This document shows, in pieces, positions 39,186 to 47,794 of a DNA stretch of 56,408 nucleotides; positions within the stretch are counted from its first letter, which is position 1, and the number at the start of each line of letters is the position of its first letter. The notes below the pieces were generated by a model. It saw nothing but the letters and a program-made list of their open reading frames with translations. It did not search any database and was not told where the DNA came from. The translations under genes and the position numbers were made by a program. The stretch spans positions 1-56,408 of the forward strand of contig CALULL010000020.1 of assembly GCA_944321465.1 (NCBI GenBank). Direction: 5' to 3'. The stretch is from an uncultured Bacteroides sp. Lineage in GTDB: Bacteria; Bacteroidota; Bacteroidia; Bacteroidales; Bacteroidaceae.

Positions 39186-39860
39186 ATGAACAGAACAAAT
39201 CTCATCATCGCCGTCTTGTGCGGTTGCATTCTGCTGAGCGGATGCAGCACGATGAACTTCACCCAGAAAGGTGCTGCCATTGGCGGCGGATCGGGTACGG
39301 CTGCCGGGGCCATCATCGGTGGCTTGATAGGCAAGGGCAAAGGTGCCGCCATCGGTGCGGCTGTGGGCGCGGCGGTCGGTGCCGGGACGGGTGCCATCAT
39401 CGGAAGGCGCATGGATAAGAAGGCCGCCGAGGCCGCGCAGATAGAAGGCGCGCAGGTCGAGACGGTGACCGACAACAATGGCCTGAAGGCCGTCAAGGTG
39501 ACGTTCGACTCGGACATCCTTTTCGGCTTCAACTCTTCCACCCTCAGCAACGACTCCAAGGCCGCCCTGCGCGAACTGTCCAACATCCTGAAGGATGACA
39601 CCATGACGGACATAGCCATCGTAGGCCATACGGACAAAGTGGGGACTTACGAGGCCAACGTAAAGGTGTCGAAGGACCGCGCCTATTCCGTAGAGAACTA
39701 CTTGGAAGCCTGCGGCGTTTCCCCAGCTCAGTTCAAGCAGGTCATTGGCGTGGCCTACGACGAGTACGACGAAAGCAAGACCGCCGCACAAAACCGGCGT
39801 GTGGACATCTACATGTATGCCAGCGAGGAGATGATAGAAGACGCTGGCGCATCCAACTAA
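39186..39860 (+). CDS. OmpA-family outer-membrane lipoprotein (YiaD-like)
   Basis: 224 residues. The lipobox LLSGC puts the lipidated Cys at position 20. Residues 30-75 are a glycine-zipper repeat (GGSGTAAGAIIGGLIG, GAAVGAAVGAGTGAIIG), which inserts in or packs on the membrane. Residues 105-215 are the OmpA peptidoglycan-binding domain (VTFDSDILFGFNSSTL, IVGHTDKVG, AQNRRVDIYM). It would tie the outer membrane to the cell wall. A hairpin terminator with a T tract follows. Confidence 0.92.
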   Translation: MNRTNLIIAVLCGCILLSGCSTMNFTQKGAAIGGGSGTAAGAIIGGLIGKGKGAAIGAAVGAAVGAGTGAIIGRRMDKKAAEAAQIEGAQVETVTDNNGLKAVKVTFDSDILFGFNSSTLSNDSKAALRELSNILKDDTMTDIAIVGHTDKVGTYEANVKVSKDRAYSVENYLEACGVSPAQFKQVIGVAYDEYDESKTAAQNRRVDIYMYASEEMIEDAGASN

Positions 39861-39920
39861 GCCTGTTCTTTCCCGTTCCTGTACAGGCAGGACGGGCAGG
39901 GAGGTCAACACTGTAGAACC

Positions 39921-39981
39921 AAGCCACGGGGCGATCGTTGCTCAGCCTGTCGGCAGGGCAACAGCTCCGTGGCTTTCTTTT
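39921..39981 (+). terminator. terminator after the OmpA lipoprotein gene
   Basis: AAGCCACGG (39921-39929) pairs with CCGTGGCTT (39967-39975), with an inner GTTGC/GCAAC pair, and is followed by TTCTTTT. Confidence 0.75.
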
Positions 39982-40019
39982 CCCGCAGGAATAGCGTCTC
40001 ACTGCGGAAAAGTATTATA

Positions 40020-40032
40020 AACCCAAATCGGG
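40020..40032 (+). repeat. 13-bp AACCCAAATCGGG motif, copy 2
   Basis: Identical to 22313-22325 and to the reverse complement of 46127-46139. It sits between the OmpA terminator and a long inverted repeat. Confidence 0.55.
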
Positions 40033-40076
40033 TCTGTTCCGCCGTCGCCCGCAGGGGCGGCAGACACGCTGAAAAG

Positions 40077-40147
40077 CGTCCGGGCACAGGCGGCACGCGC
40101 GTGCGGCATTTGCGGCTCGCGGTGGCGTGTCGGCCTGTGCCCGGACG
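40077..40147. repeat. 15-bp perfect inverted repeat between convergent genes
   Basis: CGTCCGGGCACAGGC (40077-40091) matches the reverse complement of 40133-40147, and the stem extends inward with a bulge (GCACGC with GCGTG-C). There is no T run next to it, so it is not a classic terminator. It lies in the 345-base gap between the OmpA gene and hisS, which has no gene. Confidence 0.7.
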
Positions 40148-40205
40148 GCTCTTGCTGTCCCGGTCCGCCCTGGTGTGTGCCGGGGCTGGCCAGGGCTTTT
40201 TGTCT

Positions 40206-41570
40206 TTAGCCTCTGAGGGTATCAACCAATTCGTCGGGGAGCAAGAGGCGTTGCTCGCCGGTGGCCATGTCCTTCAGCGTCAGTTTGCCTTCGTTCAGCT
40301 CGTTCTCGCCCACCAGCACCACGAAGGGGATGTGGTTGGCGTTGGCGTAGCTCATCTGTTTCTTCATCTTGGCGCAGTCGGGGTACAGCTCGGCGCAGAT
40401 GCCTGCCGCGCGTACTTGCTCCAGCACCTGCAGGGCGAACCTGGCTTCGCGCTCGCCGAAGTTGGTGAAGAGCACCTGCGTGGCATCGGCACCGCCCTTG
40501 GGGTACAGCTCCAGCTGGTTGAGCACGTCGAAGATGCGGTCGGCCCCGAACGAAATGCCCACGCCGCTCACGCCCGACATGCCGAACACGCCCGTCAGGT
40601 TGTCGTATCTTCCTCCGCCCGTTATGCTGCCTATCTGCACGTCCAGGGCCTTTACCTCGAAGATGGCACCGGTGTAGTAGTTCAGGCCGCGTGCCAGGGT
40701 GAGGTCCAGCTGCAGCTCGTTCTTCAGCTCCAGCCCCTTGAGGGTCGACAGGATGAACTCGGTCTCCTCCACGCCCTTCATGCCCACGGGGCTGTCGGCC
40801 AGGATGTGCCTCAGGCTGGCCAGCTTCTCCTCGTTGTCGCCCTTCAGCAGGATGACGGGTTGCAGGCGGGCGATGGCCTCGTCGCTGATGCCCTTTTCGC
40901 GCAGTTCGGCGTTCACGTTGTCCAGCCCTATTTTGTCGAGCTTGTCGATGGCCACGGTGATGTCTACAATCTTGTCCGCCGCATTGATGACCTCGGCGAT
41001 GCCAGCCAAAATCTTCCGGTTGTTAATCTTTGTGCAGACACGTATGCCGAAGTTGGCAAACACAGTGTCGATGATTTGCACGAATTCCACCTCATTGAGC
41101 AGCGAGTCGCTCCCCACGATGTCGGCATCGCATTGGTAGAATTCGCGGTAGCGTCCCTTCTGAGGACGGTCGGCCCGCCACACGGGCTGTATCTGGTAGC
41201 GTTTGAAGGGGAAGGTAAGTTCCTCGCGGTGCATCACCACGTAGCGTGCGAAGGGCACGGTGAGGTCGTAGCGCAGGCCTTTTTCGCAGAGCTTGCTTGC
41301 CAGCTTTTGCGCGTTCCGGCCTTGCAGTTCCTCGTCGGTAAGCCCGTTGAAGTAGTCGCCCGAGTTCAGTATCTTGAACAGCAGTTTGTCGCCTTCCTCG
41401 CCGTACTTGCCCATCAGGGTGGACAGCGTTTCCAGTGCCGGGGTCTCTATCTGGCGGAAGCCGTGCAGGTGGTACACCTTGCGGATGGTGTCGAATATGT
41501 AGTTGCGTTTTGCCATCTCGGCGGGGGAGAAGTCGCGTGTCCCCTTGGGGATAGAGGGTTTTGTTGCCAT
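40206..41570 (-). CDS. hisS: histidyl-tRNA synthetase
   Basis: About 454 residues from the Met at 41570 ([19 protein letters not shown]); the open frame runs 31 codons further back without similarity. It charges tRNA-His. Class II motifs are in place: [42 protein letters not shown] (motif 2), and the His-specific [14 protein letters not shown] and GGRYDNL. The C-terminal anticodon domain follows from about 360 ([20 protein letters not shown]). Divergent from the amidase gene, with a 615-base gap that holds repeats. Confidence 0.94.
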   Translation of the reverse strand: MATKPSIPKGTRDFSPAEMAKRNYIFDTIRKVYHLHGFRQIETPALETLSTLMGKYGEEGDKLLFKILNSGDYFNGLTDEELQGRNAQKLASKLCEKGLRYDLTVPFARYVVMHREELTFPFKRYQIQPVWRADRPQKGRYREFYQCDADIVGSDSLLNEVEFVQIIDTVFANFGIRVCTKINNRKILAGIAEVINAADKIVDITVAIDKLDKIGLDNVNAELREKGISDEAIARLQPVILLKGDNEEKLASLRHILADSPVGMKGVEETEFILSTLKGLELKNELQLDLTLARGLNYYTGAIFEVKALDVQIGSITGGGRYDNLTGVFGMSGVSGVGISFGADRIFDVLNQLELYPKGGADATQVLFTNFGEREARFALQVLEQVRAAGICAELYPDCAKMKKQMSYANANHIPFVVLVGENELNEGKLTLKDMATGEQRLLLPDELVDTLRG

Positions 41571-41686
41571 AGTGTGTCGTCTTTTTTTGTGTTGGTTAAG
41601 TCGTTGGGGCAGGGCGTGTGCGCCTTGTTCCAGCCCTGTGTCTTTGGGAGGTGTGCGTGGCACGTGCCCCGTGGCGTTTCGGTTGG

Positions 41687-41694
41687 CAAAGTTA
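41687..41694 (-). promoter_or_regulatory. -7 promoter element of hisS
   Basis: On the minus strand TAACTTTG matches TAnnTTTG, about 117 bases upstream of the hisS start, which implies a long leader. Confidence 0.4.
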
Positions 41695-41769
41695 CATCAT
41701 TTTGTCGCATTTCCTCCATCGGGGCGGCGATAAAATGATGCGATCAGCCTTCGGGCTGGCTTTTGTCCT

Positions 41770-41857
41770 GCGGGCACACCTCTGCTCTTTCGGGGGCGTT
41801 CCTTTGCTCCCGGCGTGGCGCGCCTTAGCCCGTGGCGGGGCAGAGGTGTGCCCGTAG
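41770..41857 (+). repeat. 22-bp intergenic array C, with 15-bp inverted arms
   Basis: Units start at 41770, 41792, 41814 and 41836. Centres read CACACCTCTGCTC, GTTCCTTTGCTCC and GCGCCTTAGCCCG. The fourth unit is reversed: GCAGAGGTGTGCCCG (41840-41854) is the exact reverse complement of CGGGCACACCTCTGC (41771-41785), so the array folds back on itself. Two UUCG-loop hairpins flank it: CAGCC/GGCTG at 41745-41758 and TGCC/GGCA at 41861-41872. It lies between divergent hisS and the amidase gene. Confidence 0.65.
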
Positions 41858-41901
41858 GGATGCCTTCGGGCAGGGAAACGGGGGCTTGCAACATCGTTAA
41901 T

Positions 41902-42096
41902 CCTCAGTCGGGCATTGGAGCTCAAAGCGGTTTCGTTCTGTTTTCGTGCGGATTGGCCGTTGTCTTCGCTGAAGGCGTAGCGGGCTACGTCGGGACAAAG
42001 CGGCAGGCAAGAGGCCGGTGGCAGGGCGAAATCGTTTGGAAAGCCTGACGAAAGTGGCAAAACATACGTCTGGCGGTCTGTTGGCCGGTTTGGGTT
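41902..42096 (+). mobile_element. MITE-like element, copy R3 (diverged)
   Basis: It opens with CGGGCATTGGAG and CTCAAAGCGGTTTCGTTCTG, matching the reverse complement of R1 (CGGTCATTAGAG, TCCAAAGCGATTTCGTCCTG). Near the right end it has TTTGGAAAGCCTGACGAAAG, then GGCGGTCTGTTGGCCGG and TTTGGGTTAA, as in R2. About 195 bp, longer in the middle than R1. Non-coding, next to array C. Confidence 0.55.
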
Positions 42097-42158
42097 AATT
42101 TTAGGCAGGGGGTACAGAAAACCTGAGTGCGGACTGTCGGTTTTCTGCAAAATTGCAC

Positions 42159-42166
42159 TACATTTG
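42159..42166 (+). promoter_or_regulatory. -7 promoter element of the amidase gene
   Basis: TACATTTG is an exact TAnnTTTG, 19 bases before ATG 42186. Confidence 0.5.
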
Positions 42167-42185
42167 CAACGGCTTTCTTTTTCGT

Positions 42186-43334
42186 ATGAAGCAAAGGCGA
42201 GGATACATATTATATATAGGTATATGTGTGTTGCTGCTCTTCCCGTTGTGCGGCATACGGGCAGTTGTGCCACAGCGGTTCGTCGTGGTGATTGATGCCG
42301 GGCATGGCGGGCACGACCCGGGAGCCGTAGGGAAGCTGTCGAAAGAGAAGAACATAAACCTGAGCGTGGCACTGAGACTGGGCGAGCTGATAGAACGCGG
42401 CTGCCCGGACGTGAAAGTGGTCTATACGCGCAAGTCCGACGTGTTCATCCCCTTGGCCCGCCGTGCTGAGATTGCCAACGAGGCCAAGGCCGATTTGTTC
42501 ATCTCCGTCCACACCAATTCGTTGGCCAATAACCACACGCACAAGGGCGCGTCGACATGGACGCTGGGTCTGGCCAAGTCGGATGCCAATCTCGACGTGG
42601 CCAAGCGCGAGAATGCCGTAATCCTCTACGAGGACGACTACAAGACCCGTTACGCGGGTTTCAATCCCAATTCGTCCGAGTCGTACATCATCTTCGAGTT
42701 CATGCAGGACAAGTACATGTCGCAAAGCGTGCACCTCGCTTCGCTGGTGCAGAAGGAGTTCGGTCAGACCTGCCGCCGCATAGACCGTGGAGTGCATCAG
42801 GCCGGTTTTCTGGTGCTGAAGGCTAGTGCTATGCCCAGCATTCTGGTGGAGCTGGGCTTCATCTCTACGCCCGAGGAAGAACGTTATCTCAACTCGAAGG
42901 CGGGTGTGGCCTCGCTGGCCAACGGCATCTACCGGGCCTTCAGGACGTACAAGGAGGAGCAGGAGTCGCGGACGCAGGTTGCCGCTGCGGGCGATGCTCC
43001 TTCCTCTGCCACCGTGGGGCCTGGCAAGGCCGGCTCGCAGGACCCGGAAGCTGACGGAGAGGGTGGCCCGGTGTTCAAGGTGCAGATTTTGGCCTCGGTG
43101 GAACCCGTGGGGAAGAACGACCGCAGGCTGGCGAGGCTGAAAGGCTTGGACTGTTACCGGGAAAACGGATGGTACAAATATACCTGCGGTGCTTCGCAGG
43201 ATTATAACGAGATAGCACGTCTGCGCCGCCGCCTGTCCAAGGACTTTGCGGATGCCTTCATCGTGGCTTTCCGGGGCGGGCGCAAGGTGGACGTGAAGGA
43301 GGCCATAGCCGAGTTTGAGGGAAGAAACAAGTAG
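42186..43334 (+). CDS. secreted N-acetylmuramoyl-L-alanine amidase (amidase_3) with C-terminal SPOR-like domain
   Basis: About 382 residues from ATG 42186 (MKQRRGYILYIGICVLLLFP, a signal peptide or anchor). The zinc enzyme domain (about 30-255) has VVIDAGHGGHDPGAVG, DLFISVHTNSLAN and the catalytic Glu in SILVELGFIS. An insertion after HTHKGASTW is usual for Bacteroidales. A low-complexity linker (about 265-295) leads to a SPOR-like repeat fold (VFKVQILAS, YRENGWYKYTCG). It cuts the bond between muramic acid and the peptide, as in cell separation. The MCE gene follows 24 bases later. Confidence 0.9.
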   Translation: MKQRRGYILYIGICVLLLFPLCGIRAVVPQRFVVVIDAGHGGHDPGAVGKLSKEKNINLSVALRLGELIERGCPDVKVVYTRKSDVFIPLARRAEIANEAKADLFISVHTNSLANNHTHKGASTWTLGLAKSDANLDVAKRENAVILYEDDYKTRYAGFNPNSSESYIIFEFMQDKYMSQSVHLASLVQKEFGQTCRRIDRGVHQAGFLVLKASAMPSILVELGFISTPEEERYLNSKAGVASLANGIYRAFRTYKEEQESRTQVAAAGDAPSSATVGPGKAGSQDPEADGEGGPVFKVQILASVEPVGKNDRRLARLKGLDCYRENGWYKYTCGASQDYNEIARLRRRLSKDFADAFIVAFRGGRKVDVKEAIAEFEGRNK

Positions 43335-43358
43335 TAAACAACAAAAAAAATTATAGAT

Positions 43359-44249
43359 ATGAAGATAAACAAGGAAGTCAAGATAGGGGTGGCGGGCATC
43401 GTGGCCTTGTTCCTGTTGGTGTATGGCATCAACTATCTGAAGGGCATTCATCTGTTCAAGCCTTCGAGCTATTTCTATGTGAAGTTTGAGAATGTGAACG
43501 GCTTATCGAAGTCAAGCCCGGTCTTTGCCGACGGCTACCGGGTGGGGCTGGTGCGCGAGCTGTACTACGACTATACCCGTCCGGGCAACGTTGTGGCCGA
43601 GATTGATGTCGACCCGGAATTGCGTATCCCCAAGGGGAGCACGGCCGAACTGGCCGCCGAAATGCTGGGCGGGGTGAAGATGACGCTGTTGCTTGCCAAT
43701 AATCCCCGTGAACGGTACGAGGTGGGTGACACCATTCCCGGCTACTTCAACAACGGCATCATGGGGCAGGCTGCCGGTATGGTGCCACAAGTGGAGCGGA
43801 TGTTGCCTAAACTGGACTCCATACTAAGCTCCCTGAACGCTCTGCTGGCTAATCCGGCATTGCCGGCCACATTGGGCAACGTGCAGACACTGACGGCCAA
43901 CCTGGCTACCACTACGCGCCGCCTGGACGACCTGATGGCCAACGATCTGCCTCGCCTGGCCGGGAAGCTGGACACCATAGGGGGGAACTTTGTGGCGATA
44001 AGCAACAATCTGAAGGAAGTGGACTACGCCCTTGCCATGCAGAAGGTGGATGCGACGCTGGCCAACGTGAAGCAGTTGACCGACAAATTGAACAGCAAGG
44101 ACAACACCGTGGGACTGTTGCTCAACGACAGTGCGCTCTACAATAACCTGAACGCGACTTCGGCTAACGCGGCAAGCTTGTTGGAGGACTTGCGGCTGCA
44201 CCCGAAACGTTACGTCCATTTCTCCTTGTTTGGCAGGAAGGACAAATAG
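43359..44249 (+). CDS. MlaD-like MCE-domain protein
   Basis: 296 residues. One N-terminal helix (VGIAGIVALFLLVYGINYL-type) anchors it in the inner membrane. The MCE domain follows (about 38-120: FYVKFENVNGLSKSSPVFADGYRVGLV, IPKGSTAELAAEMLGGVKMTLLL), then a helical tail with repeated LxxL pattern to the end. MCE proteins form hexamers that carry lipids across the periplasm. The partner ABC genes mlaE and mlaF are not next to it here. Confidence 0.88.
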   Translation: MKINKEVKIGVAGIVALFLLVYGINYLKGIHLFKPSSYFYVKFENVNGLSKSSPVFADGYRVGLVRELYYDYTRPGNVVAEIDVDPELRIPKGSTAELAAEMLGGVKMTLLLANNPRERYEVGDTIPGYFNNGIMGQAAGMVPQVERMLPKLDSILSSLNALLANPALPATLGNVQTLTANLATTTRRLDDLMANDLPRLAGKLDTIGGNFVAISNNLKEVDYALAMQKVDATLANVKQLTDKLNSKDNTVGLLLNDSALYNNLNATSANAASLLEDLRLHPKRYVHFSLFGRKDK

Positions 44250-44343
44250 AAACGGAAGCTTTATATAGATTTTGTCTAAATAGCAAGGGCTTTGGGCAGA
44301 CAGGGCAGAGGTCGGGGCAAATGCCCCATTTTCTGTTGCGGGA

Positions 44344-44390
44344 CACGCCTTTCCACGACGTAGAAGAAGGGGAAGGGCGTGCTTGTTTCT
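44344..44390 (+). terminator. probable terminator after the MCE gene
   Basis: CACGCCTTTCC (44344-44354) pairs with GGAAGGGCGTG (44371-44381) with one wobble, followed by a T-rich stretch. A second small hairpin GGGGCA/TGCCCC lies at 44314-44327. The rest of the 362-base gap before dnaA shows no gene and no DnaA boxes. Confidence 0.55.
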
Positions 44391-44527
44391 TGTCCCGTAA
44401 ATGGCAGATAACGAAAGGATTATAAACGGACAATACCCTAAGGAAAGAGCCGCTTGCCCGTTGGGCTTATAAATGCTTGAAATCAAGCCCCTTATTTCGT
44501 TGTATAAAAAAGCAAGAAAAAGCAGCA

Positions 44528-44559
44528 TTTGTTTTTTAAGAATATGTTTCTCATTTTTG
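44528..44559 (+). promoter_or_regulatory. promoter of dnaA
   Basis: TTTG (44528-44531), 20 bases, then CATTTTTG (44552-44559), seven of eight to TAnnTTTG. The leader to ATG 44612 is about 45 bases. Confidence 0.45.
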
Positions 44560-44611
44560 CAGTTGCAGAAAGATGTTCAGTACTCTTAATTCTTTAGTTC
44601 GTTAGTGCCGT

Positions 44612-46003
44612 ATGAGTGAGAAAGACCATGTTGGTTTATGGAATGATTGCCTTGAGATAATACGCGATAATGTACCCGCACAGACTTATAAAACTTGGTT
44701 TTGCCCCATTATCCCGTTGAAGTTCGAGGACAATACCTTGGTGTTGCAGGTGCCCAGTCAATTCTTCTACGAGTTTCTTGAGGAGAAGTTTCTGGATTTG
44801 CTGCGCCAGACCATACATCGCGTCTTCGGGAAAGAGGCCAAGCTGATGTACAACGTCATGGTGGTGAAAAATCCGCCTACGCCCGTGCCGCTTCCTCCCC
44901 ATTCGGGGCCTGCCATGCCGGCGCGCACGGTGGAGAAACAAGAGCTGCCTCCCGTACCTCAGATTGCGGAACTGGACTCTCACCTGAATCGCGACTACAA
45001 CTTCGATACGTTCATTGAGGGCGAGAGCAACAAACTGTCGCGTAGCGTGGCCGAGGCCGTAGCCCTCAATCCGGCTAAGACGATATTCAATCCCCTGTTC
45101 TTCTATGGGGCATCGGGCGTGGGCAAGACTCACCTGTCCAACGCCATCGGTACGAAGATAAAAGAACTCTATCCCGATAAGCGGGTACTTTATACGTCGG
45201 CACACTTGTTTCAGGTGTTGTATGCCGACGCGGTACGTTCCAACACGACGACAGAGTTCATAAAGTTCTACCAGACGATAGACGTGCTCATCATAGACGA
45301 CATACAGGAGTTTGCCGGGATGACTAAGACTCAGAACACGTTCTTCCACATCTTCAACCATCTGCACCAGAACGGCAAGCAACTCATACTGACTTCTGAC
45401 CGCCCGCCAGCACTCTTGCAGGGTATGGAGGACCGTCTCATAACGCGTTTCAAGTGGGGTATGGTGGCCGAGCTGGAGAAGCCCAACGTGGAGTTGCGCC
45501 GCAACATCCTGCTCAACAAGATACGGCGGGACGGCTTGCAGTTCCCTTCCGAGGTAGTGGACTATATTGCCGAGAACGTGAGCGACAGTGTGCGTGACTT
45601 GGAGGGAACCATCATCTCGCTCATGGCACACTCCATCATCTACAAGCGCGACGTAGATTTGGAACTTGCCCAGCGCATTGTCCGTAAGGTGACTCATAAC
45701 GAAAACCGTCCTGTGACGGTGGATGACATCATCAACGTCGTGTGCAGGCACTTCGGACTCGATACTGCCGCTATCCACACCCAGTCGCGTAAGCGCGACG
45801 TGGTGCAGGCCCGGCAGGTTGCCATGTATCTGGCAAAGCAGCACACCGACCTGTCTTCGTCCAAGATCGGGGCCTTGATAGGGGGGCGTGATCATGCCAC
45901 GGTCCTACATGCCTGTAAGACCATTAAAGAGCAGCGCGAAGTGGACAAGGGGCTTCGGGCAGAAATCGACGAGATACAAGCAACGTTGAAGCAACATGCT
46001 TAG
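44612..46003 (+). CDS. dnaA: chromosomal replication initiator DnaA
   Basis: 463 residues, complete. Domain I (1-90, [24 protein letters not shown]) binds partners, domain II (about 90-130) is a short Pro-rich linker, domain III is the AAA+ ATPase with Walker [10 protein letters not shown] (Lys at about 172) and Walker [13 protein letters not shown], and domain IV ends with the DnaA-box reader [15 protein letters not shown]. It melts the replication origin. No oriC-like DnaA box cluster is seen on either side, in keeping with unlinked origins in many Bacteroidales. Confidence 0.97.
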   Translation: MSEKDHVGLWNDCLEIIRDNVPAQTYKTWFCPIIPLKFEDNTLVLQVPSQFFYEFLEEKFLDLLRQTIHRVFGKEAKLMYNVMVVKNPPTPVPLPPHSGPAMPARTVEKQELPPVPQIAELDSHLNRDYNFDTFIEGESNKLSRSVAEAVALNPAKTIFNPLFFYGASGVGKTHLSNAIGTKIKELYPDKRVLYTSAHLFQVLYADAVRSNTTTEFIKFYQTIDVLIIDDIQEFAGMTKTQNTFFHIFNHLHQNGKQLILTSDRPPALLQGMEDRLITRFKWGMVAELEKPNVELRRNILLNKIRRDGLQFPSEVVDYIAENVSDSVRDLEGTIISLMAHSIIYKRDVDLELAQRIVRKVTHNENRPVTVDDIINVVCRHFGLDTAAIHTQSRKRDVVQARQVAMYLAKQHTDLSSSKIGALIGGRDHATVLHACKTIKEQREVDKGLRAEIDEIQATLKQHA

Positions 46004-46126
46004 TACGCGACTAAGGGGCATGGTTACCCTGTAGTTTGCCGGGACGACAGGAGGATGGCCGTGTGTGTCATCTTTTTTTGTTTCTGTAGGGGTGGACTGT
46101 CCGGGTGACGCGTCGGGAGAATGTGG

Positions 46127-46139
46127 CCCGATTTGGGTT
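46127..46139 (-). repeat. 13-bp AACCCAAATCGGG motif, copy 3 (reversed)
   Basis: The plus strand reads CCCGATTTGGGTT. It overlaps the stop codon of the TolC-family gene at 46138-46140. Confidence 0.5.
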
Positions 46140-47643
46140 AACGTCTTACGATGTCCTCGAAGTCGGCTTCCAGTTCGGTATTTCGTTCGAAATCCCAGAG
46201 TGTCAGACTCCTTATCTGATAAAAATAGTTCCAGTAGGAATACAACTCGGTGATGTGCTGCTGTCGTGCTTCGTCCTTGGACCGCTGCGCGTCGTTCAGG
46301 TCCAGGGTGCTTATCTTTCCTATCATAAAGGTCTCTACGCTGGTGTTGTAGCGTTGTTGGGCTATCGTGTCGGCCTCAGCCGCTATTTCGAGTTGTTGTG
46401 CTTGGTTGTTGAAGTTGGCCACCAGAAGGAAGATGTTTTGGCTGAAGTTCATCTGCTCCTGTCGTATTCTGGACCGCGTGACCTCCCGGTTGCTTTCGGC
46501 CACCTTCACCTGCCCTCGCCTTTTCCCCCAGTCGAGTATGGGAATGGTCACGCCCACCTCTACTATCTGATTGTCAAGCAGGTCCTGATAGACGGCGGAC
46601 AGGCTGGTGTTCTCGCCTGAATAGCCTACGCTTGCGAAGAGGTTGATGCTGCGCAGGTTGCCGTTGGCTATGGCAACATCGTAGTCGGCCTCCAGCTGTC
46701 GGCGGCGGATGTTCTGCGCAAAGGAGTTCCGTTCTAAGGCTTTTTCCAGCACGTCCTCGTAGGCTATGTTCACCGTGGGCACATAGCTTGGCAGGATGGG
46801 GTTAAGTTCCTTTTGGTCGGAGAGTCCGAGGAAGGCGCGTAGCTGGAACATGTTTGCCTTCAGGCTGCTCTCGGCTGTGGTGACATCGGCCTTACCTTGC
46901 AGGGCGTTCAACTTCAGTTGCAGCAGGTCGTTTTCCGATATTTGTCCCATTTCCCGCTTGGCCTTGGCTACTTCGTACAGGCGTTCGGCATTGGCCTTGT
47001 TCTGCCGTGCCGTGGCCAGGTTTTCCTTGGCCAGCAGCAGGTTGAAGAAGTAGCCGATGGCGGTCAGGGTGACCTCCTCGGTAGCCGAGATGAAGGCTGC
47101 TTTGGCTTCGGCGTATTTGACTGGCTCTATGCGGCGGTCCCATTTCAGGGTGTTTACGCCGAATATGGGCTGGGTCAGCTCCAGGCCGATGGGGACGGAC
47201 ATCAGCTGGCGTGTCCTGTCCCGTCCCAGTTGCCGGTAGAAGTCGAGCGACGAAGTGACCGATAGCTTGCCCCCGGTGAACCAGATGTTCTGGTCAATGG
47301 ACAGTTCTCCCGACAGGCTGAGGACATTGTTGCGGACAAAACTGTAGGAGCCGTCGGAGTTCTGGTAAGAATTGTAGGAACGCCGGAAGGAGGGCAGCGT
47401 GCCTGTGAAGTTTATCTCGGGCAGCAGTTCGGCGCGGAACGTGCGGTATTGCCAGTAGGCCGTCTTCAGCTCGTTGAGGGCCACAGCGGCATCTACCGAC
47501 TGTGTCCGGGCGAGGGCGATGGCCTCGGAGAGGGTGATGTCGCGTCCGCCGGTGCTGTCCGGGGCATTCGTCTTCTCTTGGGCGCAGAGGGAAGAGCAAC
47601 AGAGTGTGGAGTAGATTATCGTCGCGCAGGCAAGTCGTTTCAT
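46138..47643 (-). CDS. TolC-family outer-membrane channel protein
   Basis: About 501 residues from Met 47643 (MKRLACATIIYSTLCCSSLCA, signal peptide). The long alternating coiled coils typical of TolC/OMF proteins are clear in two halves: ISLTE-like DITLSEAIALARTQSVDAAVALNEL, then ALAKENLATARQNKANAERLYEVAKAKREMGQISENDLLQLKLNAL in the first and EVTRSRIRQEQMNFSQNIFLLVANFNNQAQQLEIAAEADTIA in the second. It would form the outer exit of an efflux or export system. The inner partners (membrane fusion protein and transporter) are not adjacent; the neighbouring permease is of LolC/E type. Confidence 0.87.
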   Translation of the reverse strand: MKRLACATIIYSTLCCSSLCAQEKTNAPDSTGGRDITLSEAIALARTQSVDAAVALNELKTAYWQYRTFRAELLPEINFTGTLPSFRRSYNSYQNSDGSYSFVRNNVLSLSGELSIDQNIWFTGGKLSVTSSLDFYRQLGRDRTRQLMSVPIGLELTQPIFGVNTLKWDRRIEPVKYAEAKAAFISATEEVTLTAIGYFFNLLLAKENLATARQNKANAERLYEVAKAKREMGQISENDLLQLKLNALQGKADVTTAESSLKANMFQLRAFLGLSDQKELNPILPSYVPTVNIAYEDVLEKALERNSFAQNIRRRQLEADYDVAIANGNLRSINLFASVGYSGENTSLSAVYQDLLDNQIVEVGVTIPILDWGKRRGQVKVAESNREVTRSRIRQEQMNFSQNIFLLVANFNNQAQQLEIAAEADTIAQQRYNTSVETFMIGKISTLDLNDAQRSKDEARQQHITELYSYWNYFYQIRSLTLWDFERNTELEADFEDIVRR

Positions 47644-47724
47644 TGGGCAAATAGCTTTTTGAATGGTTCTTTTGCCACGGGTATGCAAATGCCATGCCAG
47701 TTGCTTCAGGGAGCCTGTGGAGGG

Positions 47725-47779
47725 GGCGGGTGTCCGTTTTCGGACATTCGGGCTGTTCGGAAACGGACAGTTGCCCGCC
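47725..47779. repeat. long hairpin after the permease gene
   Basis: GGCGGG and TGTCCGTTT (47725-47739) pair with AAACGGACA (47761-47769) and CCCGCC (47774-47779), 15 pairs with a small bulge. It lies between the permease stop and the TolC start, with no T run. Possibly a processing or attenuation site. Confidence 0.5.
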
Positions 47780-47794
47780 CTCGTGCGGGTATTC

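Noticed and set aside
38103-41738. Long open frames antisense to nagA/OmpA (38103-39911) and hisS (39969-41738)
   Set aside because: They oppose well-conserved genes and show no domain or plausible start. The same applies to 12192-13721, 13728-15104, 44636-45895 and 52460-53470.
44250-44611. Replication origin next to dnaA
   Set aside because: I found no cluster of TTATCCACA-like boxes and no AT-rich unwinding repeats on either side of dnaA.
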